Shown here piece by piece: positions 40,283-44,683 of a stretch of 44,683 nt of DNA. The notes below the pieces were generated by a model. That model did no database searches. It saw only the letters and a list, made by a program, of their open reading frames with translations, and was not told where the DNA came from. Each line of letters starts with the position of its first letter. Positions within the stretch are counted from its first letter, which is position 1. Both the position numbers and the translations under genes were made by a program. Where the stretch lies: the NCBI GenBank assembly GCA_020628425.1, contig JAHDEZ010000019.1, positions 1 to 44,683 of the forward strand, given 5' to 3'. The stretch comes from Hellea sp. Its GTDB lineage: Bacteria; Pseudomonadota; Alphaproteobacteria; Caulobacterales; Maricaulaceae.

Positions 40283-40648
40283 GTGCTTGAAGAGAAATTC
40301 CATTTAATGTTTGAAGTGGATGATTATCCAATTGTTCCAGTTTATTTGATTGATATTACTTTTAATTCTTCGGATGACCCTGAACTGTTTTTCGTAAAAT
40401 TTCGACCTACAGACACAAATTATTTCATTGAGATAGACCGAGTCGTTAGACTGGAATTTTATGGAGCTTCTTATAACAAAGAGGCCCTTGGGACGCCCAT
40501 TTATTCTTCAAAAACTGAAGTAATCGACAGCAGGGGGCAAATTATTCAAGGCTTTCCTTTAGCAGGGGTTTTCAGAGATTACGATAGAGCTCGGGCTGCT
40601 AGAGACTTGTTTATGGAAGATGATGCTATACATAAAAAAGCCAATTAG
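40283..40648 (+). CDS. AT-rich hypothetical protein
   Basis: A 121-residue acidic protein with a GTG start and AGGGG about 9 bases upstream. Codon use is clearly more AT-rich than that of the neighbours (many ATT, TTT, AAT, AGA-like choices). The first half is beta-rich (VYLIDITF, ELFFVKFRP, YFIEIDRVVRLEFYG). A short helix follows (DYDRARAARDLFMED). There is no signal peptide or known motif. It is flanked by inverted GTCATCC-type repeat halves and stands alone, suggesting recent acquisition. Confidence 0.6.
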   Translation: MLEEKFHLMFEVDDYPIVPVYLIDITFNSSDDPELFFVKFRPTDTNYFIEIDRVVRLEFYGASYNKEALGTPIYSSKTEVIDSRGQIIQGFPLAGVFRDYDRARAARDLFMEDDAIHKKAN

Positions 40649-40663
40649 GTTGAGGGCAGGCAA

Positions 40664-40677
40664 ATTCGGGATGACGG
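40664..40677. repeat. Inverted partial copy of the GTCATCC repeat
   Basis: ATTCGGGATGACGG is the reverse complement of CCGTCATCCCGAAT, 12 of 14 bases identical to the left copy CCGTCATCCTGAGT (40144-40157). The two copies bracket the AT-rich gene at a distance of about 520 bases. The rest of the gap to 40773 holds nothing I recognise. Confidence 0.45.
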
Positions 40678-40773
40678 GGAAATTAAACTAAGGTACATTT
40701 ATTCTAAACCGTAGCGTGCACGGAGCACAGCGCTATGCACTAGGCGTTTCATCCGCATTCCAGAGATTTAGCC

Positions 40774-41406
40774 TTAACCCTCGCCCCATTCCCAGAGGGG
40801 GAATTTTGTCATCACGGATTTGAACAAATCTGACTCAACATGCAGCGCCAGCCAGTCACGGGTTTTTGGGTAGGGCGCCGATTGCCACCAGTCCCTATCT
40901 GTATTGGCGAATTGGCGCATAAAGGGGAATATGGCAATATCGGCGATAGTTTGCTTTGCGCCCAGTAAATAAGGATGTGCCTCAAGACGGGTTTCGTAAT
41001 CCTTGATGGTTTCCTCGGCCTGCGCGCGGTGGGACAGGTCAACATCGCCGCGCTGGGCACTATCATCATAACGGCTGGCATATTTATAGCGGTCCAGATG
41101 ATGTTTGAACGGGCCGTCATTATTGGCGATGAGCGTTTCCGCAACCTCCAAATCACAATCAAGCCAGTCATGGGGGTCATTTTGCGCCAGGGAAAAGCGT
41201 AGCAGATCTATGCTCTCATCAATGATTTCCCCGTCTAGTGTGCGGAAAACCGGGACCGTCCCTTTGGGAGACAACTCCAACATATGGGGCGGTTTATTGC
41301 GCAGGATGATTTCCCGGTGTTCGTAATTCAGCCCGGAGACTTTCAGGCCCATTCGCCCGCGCATGGCATAGGGACAACGCCGGAAAGAATAGAGCAGGGC
41401 GCTCAT
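40774..41406 (-). CDS. Glutathione S-transferase family protein
   Basis: A 210-residue GST. The thioredoxin-like N-domain has YSFRRCPYAMRGRMGLKVSG, a CPYA active-site motif with one Cys. The cis-Pro segment KGTVPVFRTLDG and the glutathione-binding DESIDLLRF follow. The all-helical C-domain includes LLGAKQTIADIAIFPFMRQF. CPYA is found in omega/beta-like GSTs with reductase activity. The start overlaps the upstream stop as ATGA. It is last in a trhO-unknown-GST operon. Confidence 0.9.
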   Translation of the reverse strand: MSALLYSFRRCPYAMRGRMGLKVSGLNYEHREIILRNKPPHMLELSPKGTVPVFRTLDGEIIDESIDLLRFSLAQNDPHDWLDCDLEVAETLIANNDGPFKHHLDRYKYASRYDDSAQRGDVDLSHRAQAEETIKDYETRLEAHPYLLGAKQTIADIAIFPFMRQFANTDRDWWQSAPYPKTRDWLALHVESDLFKSVMTKFPLWEWGEG

Positions 41407-41900
41407 TTGAACTGTCCTTTTATCATCCGGGTTGTCACTTCAGTTTCGACCTGTTCCGTCCCGGCGATGGCATTCTGGAAATGCCCAGGACCATTTTGGT
41501 CAACCTTGGCATGACGCGGAAACTGAATATCATGGCCCAGCAGAACATGGGCGATGATAAAGTCGAGCAGAGCCGCCTCGTAATGTTTGTCTATGACGAT
41601 GACGTCCTTGCTGGCTTTGGCCCATTTGACGTCGCCACTCCCGTCTTTGTTCAGCTTGAAGCGTAACTGGTAGATGCCTTTGCCTGTCTGCGAGCGATGC
41701 AAATAAAGTGTCTTGCGACTGAACAAAGATAGCCACTTATCGGCGGTTGTTTTAGGGCGAAATCCCTCTCTTAGAATGTTCATTTCACCAGCGTCAAAAC
41801 CGTCTGAATAAGGAATTTTCGTCAGTTTCCCGAACTCTCCTGGAGGGGGGAGACGCCGAGAAGGGCGCTTGGCTTTCGTGTCGGTTTCCATATCAGACAT
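41403..41900 (-). CDS. Protein of unknown function between trhO and GST
   Basis: A 165-residue soluble protein from ATG 41900, which overlaps the trhO stop; ATG 41891, with GGGA further upstream, is equally possible. A disordered, basic/Pro-rich N-terminus ([15 protein letters not shown]) precedes a compact alpha/beta domain. That domain includes [40 protein letters not shown] and [16 protein letters not shown] do not recognise the family. It is coupled to GST by ATGA. Operon position hints at a stress or RNA-related role without proof. Confidence 0.7.
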   Translation of the reverse strand: MSDMETDTKAKRPSRRLPPPGEFGKLTKIPYSDGFDAGEMNILREGFRPKTTADKWLSLFSRKTLYLHRSQTGKGIYQLRFKLNKDGSGDVKWAKASKDVIVIDKHYEAALLDFIIAHVLLGHDIQFPRHAKVDQNGPGHFQNAIAGTEQVETEVTTRMIKGQFK

Positions 41901-42819
41901 CCCGGTCTGCATGGCGCCCAATATGAGGCTCTCCGCGTTTTTTGGCGAGCTCTATCTGTTTCTGTCGTTCTGCAAATCTTGCCCGCTGTTCCTCGCTCAT
42001 TCGGTTATGACAGCGTGGACAGGAAACGCCCTTAACATAAAGCGGATGCTGTTTTTCCTCTTCGGTAATGGGATAGCGGCAGGCATAGCACTGATCATAG
42101 TCTGATTGTTTTAAGCCATGGCCGACCGCAACCCGCTGATCAAAGACGAAACAGTCACCATTCCAGAGTGAGTTTTCTTCTTTGATATGTTCCAGATATT
42201 TCAAAATACCGCCCTTGAGGTGATAGACCTCATCATAGCCTTGGGTTTTCATGAAAGAGCTGGCCTTTTCACAGCGAATGCCGCCTGTGCAAAACATGGC
42301 GACTTTTTTCTTGGCGCGGATCTCGTTTTCATTATCGGCGACCCATTGCGGAAACTCTCTGAAGGTTTCCGTGTCCGGATTGACGGCGCCCTCAAAGGTT
42401 CCAATCTCGACCTCATAATCATTACGCGTATCAATCAGGATAACATCCGGATCAGAGATAAGCTCATTCCAGTCTTTGGGGTCCACATAAGTGCCCACAG
42501 TGTCATTGGGATCAACGCCCTCGACGCCCATGGTGACAATTTCCTTCTTAAGGCGGACTTTCATGCGGTAAAACGGCATGGTCTCGGCGCGGCTTTCCTT
42601 GTGTTCCAGCGTGGCGAGGCGGGGGTCCGCTTTCAGAAATTTATGCAATTCAGAGACGGCCGCATCCGTACCGGCAACCGTGCCATTGATGCCTTCGCGC
42701 GCGAGCAGGAGCGTACCTTTGATCTGTAACAGGTCACACATATCCTGCAGTGGGGCTTTGAGGGCCTCAAAGTCCGACAGGCGGGTAAAGTGATAGAGGG
42801 CTGTCACACAGTAACTCAT
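41893..42819 (-). CDS. trhO: tRNA uridine-34 hydroxylase, TrhO (YceA) type
   Basis: A 308-residue protein. The N-terminal acylphosphatase-like domain contains [16 protein letters not shown]. The rhodanese domain has [20 protein letters not shown] and the active loop [16 protein letters not shown] (Cys177). The C-terminal Cys-rich tail has CYACRYPI and CPRCHNRM. TrhO hydroxylates U34 of certain tRNAs to 5-hydroxyuridine with molecular oxygen. Start ATG 42819. It is first in the operon with the unknown protein and GST. Confidence 0.95.
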   Translation of the reverse strand: MSYCVTALYHFTRLSDFEALKAPLQDMCDLLQIKGTLLLAREGINGTVAGTDAAVSELHKFLKADPRLATLEHKESRAETMPFYRMKVRLKKEIVTMGVEGVDPNDTVGTYVDPKDWNELISDPDVILIDTRNDYEVEIGTFEGAVNPDTETFREFPQWVADNENEIRAKKKVAMFCTGGIRCEKASSFMKTQGYDEVYHLKGGILKYLEHIKEENSLWNGDCFVFDQRVAVGHGLKQSDYDQCYACRYPITEEEKQHPLYVKGVSCPRCHNRMSEEQRARFAERQKQIELAKKRGEPHIGRHADRDV

Positions 42820-42878
42820 GCGCGGCCTTTACTGCCGGGCAGAGGGTTCGTCAATTCATAGAGCGTGTCTCAAGCGAT

Positions 42879-43325
42879 CTATTGTGTCCAATCCTTAAGC
42901 TGTCGCGAAATCATGTCTTTATATTCCGGGAGATCTTCCATGAAACTGCGCATTTTCTCTGGCAGTTCCAATCTATCAACATAGGTCGCAATACCATTGG
43001 TTATGATACGGGGATCATCACAGGTCATAGCGAGCGTTTTCAGGTCCTTCATGCCTTGCCCGCGTAAAAGCTCTTTTTCTAATCCGCGAACTTTTGTCGA
43101 TAGCGAATAGAGTTGAAAAATATTAGGGGACTTACCCTCGAGATATATGCCGCCAATTTTTTTTAGGGATAAAACCGTTTCTTCGGTCTCGTTATAAATA
43201 TTGTCGACGGCGAGAGACGTGCGGTCGGCCACCCAGGAAGCCGTGCAGATTTCTTCCGGGTCGGGGGTCGAGGCACAGGCCGTGAATATGAAGGCCAATC
43301 CTGTGGATAATAAAATGTGACGCAT
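42879..43325 (-). CDS. Putative lipoprotein of unknown function
   Basis: A 148-residue protein from ATG 43325. The signal ends FTAC (Cys17). The mature part is helical (WVADRTSLAVDNIYNETEET then VLSLKKIGGIYLE; later YSLSTKVRGLEKELLRG). Two further Cys are in EICTAS and AMTCDD. The family is not recognised. It is monocistronic by appearance, divergent from the membrane protein at 43477 with a 151-base gap. Confidence 0.7.
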   Translation of the reverse strand: MRHILLSTGLAFIFTACASTPDPEEICTASWVADRTSLAVDNIYNETEETVLSLKKIGGIYLEGKSPNIFQLYSLSTKVRGLEKELLRGQGMKDLKTLAMTCDDPRIITNGIATYVDRLELPEKMRSFMEDLPEYKDMISRQLKDWTQ

Positions 43326-43476
43326 TTCTTCTCGCAAAATTCTCCGGGCCGCTATCCTGAGTTCATAATATTTGACGGCGGCGTTGCAAGGTCCGAAGTC
43401 ACGTAGAATTCAGTTGGAAAACAGTTTTTATTTTCCAATCCGGCTGTTAGTGTGCCCTGCAAAAAAGGAGCTGATA

Positions 43477-43884
43477 ATGAAACTGCGCTGGGAAATGATT
43501 TTTGGAATTGGGTTACTGGCATCCTTTTTCCTGCCTTGGCTAAAACCAAGTTTCCTTCCCTTAAAAGGATCAGGATATGCAATCGCCAGCCATCCTGAAA
43601 TCCCGCTTTGGTATCTATATGTATTACCAGTTCTGGCCGTGCTTGTGACTATTTCAAGCCTCCTTTCAAACTTCCATAATCGTTGGTTTCGTATATTTGC
43701 CGGATTTATTCCCCTGGCCGCCGTGGTTTGGGGGTTGACCGCCATTAACGGTCTGTTCGGGGGGGATTGGTCTCAGACATTTGAGTTTCTACCGTCCATT
43801 CTGGATTGGGGTATTTATGTGGGGATCGTGTCTTCGGTATTGCTGCTCATGCACGGGCTTTTTGGAAAAGCACGGACGCGTTAA
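43477..43884 (+). CDS. Four-helix membrane protein of unknown function
   Basis: A 135-residue hydrophobic protein from ATG 43477 (AAGGAG upstream). Four hydrophobic segments are visible: IFGIGLLASFFLPWL, LWYLYVLPVLAVLVTISSLL, IFAGFIPLAAVVWGLTAI and WGIYVGIVSSVLLLMHGLF. No family is recognised. A longer in-frame reading from 43372 lacks a ribosome-binding site and overlaps the divergent promoter region. The stop is followed at once by the A-tract of the convergent terminator. Confidence 0.7.
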   Translation: MKLRWEMIFGIGLLASFFLPWLKPSFLPLKGSGYAIASHPEIPLWYLYVLPVLAVLVTISSLLSNFHNRWFRIFAGFIPLAAVVWGLTAINGLFGGDWSQTFEFLPSILDWGIYVGIVSSVLLLMHGLFGKARTR

Positions 43885-43908
43885 AAAAAACGGCCCCGTT
43901 TGGAGCCG
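43883..43908 (-). terminator. Intrinsic terminator of the nadV-like gene
   Basis: On the minus strand: CGGCTCC, loop AAAC, GGGGCCG (one G-U pair), then eight T. It starts 9 bases after the phosphoribosyltransferase stop codon and reaches the stop of the convergent membrane protein gene. Confidence 0.88.
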
Positions 43909-43916
43909 AGTTGACC

Positions 43917-44683
43917 TTAGAAAAGTTCTGAACGTGCGCGAATTTCAGCCAAAGTCTGATCGCGCATCAGCTTGCCGTTTTCCCAAACCACTTCCAAGAG
44001 GTCCTCAACATCCTCCGGGAGGCTATCTTCGCGGACGCTTTCATAACCCGCTTCCGTTTTGATCAGCGCCTGAACCCCGCGTTTGGAGATCTTGCCTTTA
44101 TCAGTGATCGGGTCCTTAAAGACATCATACCAGACCGGGTCATCTGCCCGCTTGGTGGCGTTGGCTTTCATGGCCCATTTCATGGTGTCGCGGTCGACGC
44201 CTTTTTGTAGGAGCGCGCCGCCCATGCCAAAGGCGATGTTCTCGGCGCTCCAGCCTTTATCCTTCAGGCTCTGCAGGATGTCCCGAATAGAGTCCGGATT
44301 GACCCCGTCGCCCTGAATGACTCGCACACATTTGGGCAGGACTTTATAACCCAATGCATTGGTCTCAAACCCAAAGGCCTCACCGAGAATTTCGACCACC
44401 TCGATAGGCACGACGCGGGGGTCCCCACTATCAGGCCTCACGACCAGAGTGCCGCCTGTGGCTTCGACGCGCTCTTTGAGGGTTTCACCCCAAAACTCTC
44501 TGGTAGCTTTGTAAATGTCATAGCTGTCAGAGACAACGGCGACGAGTTTGTCGGGACCCGCGAATTGTTCGAGCATATTTTCAAAGGCGTCGATTTCGTT
44601 TTCCCGGCCCCAGCTGGTGATGGTGCTGTGCTCGGCCGCCGGAATAGAGAAGGCCGGCATAGCCTCATCATAATAAGCGCGGG
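43917..44683 (-). CDS. nadV: Nicotinamide phosphoribosyltransferase (NAMPT/NadV-like), C-terminal part
   Basis: The frame is open to the right edge, so about 255 C-terminal residues are visible. Diagnostic segments are MPAFSIPAAEHSTITSWG and ENEIDAFENMLEQFAG. Others are VAVVSDSYDIYKATREFWGE, GTLVVRPDSGDPRVVPIEVV, VIQGDGVNPDSIRDILQSLK and AFGMGGALLQKGVDRDTMKW. These match bacterial NadV/NAMPT, which converts nicotinamide plus PRPP to NMN in the NAD salvage route. The N-terminal portion lies outside. The first in-window Met (44660) is internal, because upstream codons continue the family sequence (RAYYDEA). Confidence 0.95.
   Translation of the reverse strand, partial: RAYYDEAMPAFSIPAAEHSTITSWGRENEIDAFENMLEQFAGPDKLVAVVSDSYDIYKATREFWGETLKERVEATGGTLVVRPDSGDPRVVPIEVVEILGEAFGFETNALGYKVLPKCVRVIQGDGVNPDSIRDILQSLKDKGWSAENIAFGMGGALLQKGVDRDTMKWAMKANATKRADDPVWYDVFKDPITDKGKISKRGVQALIKTEAGYESVREDSLPEDVEDLLEVVWENGKLMRDQTLAEIRARSELF

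Noticed and set aside
40144..40677. Insertion sequence around the AT-rich gene
   Set aside because: The product has no transposase motif, and no target-site duplication was seen next to the repeat halves.

Overview
This window is an ordinary chromosomal stretch of an alphaproteobacterium. Family composition supports this: trcR (DUF1013), rcdA (DUF1465), a DUF1192 protein, COQ9, a three-gene pntAA/pntAB/pntB transhydrogenase preceded by an aa3-oxidase subunit IV-like gene, paired YdcH (DUF465) proteins, and the lipoprotein pair (beta-helix plus SO2930-type diheme cytochrome) described from Hyphomonas. Base composition looks close to half G+C, lower than Caulobacter. I would place it near the marine Hyphomonadaceae/Maricaulales (Hellea, Litorimonas, Robiginitomaculum type); that placement is inference. 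There is no rRNA, tRNA, CRISPR, phage or insertion sequence. Both ends cut genes: ileS on the left, a NadV/NAMPT-type phosphoribosyltransferase on the right.

Layout. 1-3.4 kb: start of ileS, an M48 protease with a YjgN (DUF898) membrane protein, and a YcgN cysteine-cluster protein. 3.4-6.2 kb: a class A penicillin-binding protein and an unknown helical protein. 6.2-11.4 kb: aquaporin Z, malate dehydrogenase, an outer-membrane barrel translated behind an NtrC-type regulator. 11.6-14.9 kb: the pnt operon. 14.9-15.9 kb: soxR facing a VOC gene across a near-perfect SoxR box. 15.9-20.9 kb: small DksA/TraR protein, an ABC exporter pair, COQ9, purE-purK. 21-24.8 kb: compact GGDEF protein, two divergent YdcH genes, an SDR, then trcR, DUF1192 and rcdA. 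24.8-31 kb: an EnvZ/OmpR-like pair, ilvE, and uvrC with two CDP-alcohol phosphatidyltransferase-type genes. 31-34.3 kb: a tight leftward operon of a 39-residue membrane protein, a Ca2+/Na+ antiporter and three pterin genes (PTPS-like, FolM-like SDR, folB). 34.4-40 kb: VOC, Kbp-like BON-LysM, L,D-transpeptidase, the cytochrome/beta-helix lipoproteins, a region that can fold into several helices, and two secreted proteins. 40-44.7 kb: an AT-rich orphan ORF between inverted palindrome halves, GST, an unknown protein, trhO, a lipoprotein, a membrane protein and nadV.

Points most worth follow-up: the SoxR box (15356-15373); the trcR upstream region, where four TTCRGAC heptamers bracket a terminator hairpin; the foldable DNA at 38417-38538; the PTPS-like protein lacking the family's catalytic Cys, inside an operon with a cation antiporter; the second CDP-alcohol phosphatidyltransferase gene with a degraded catalytic motif; and genes below 60 codons that are easily missed (22034-22201, 23936-24112, 34173-34292). 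TTG starts recur (purK, the sensor kinase, its regulator, trcR), twice as TTGA stop-start overlaps. No wholly new multi-gene system is proven here; the strongest candidates are regulatory elements and biochemical variants.
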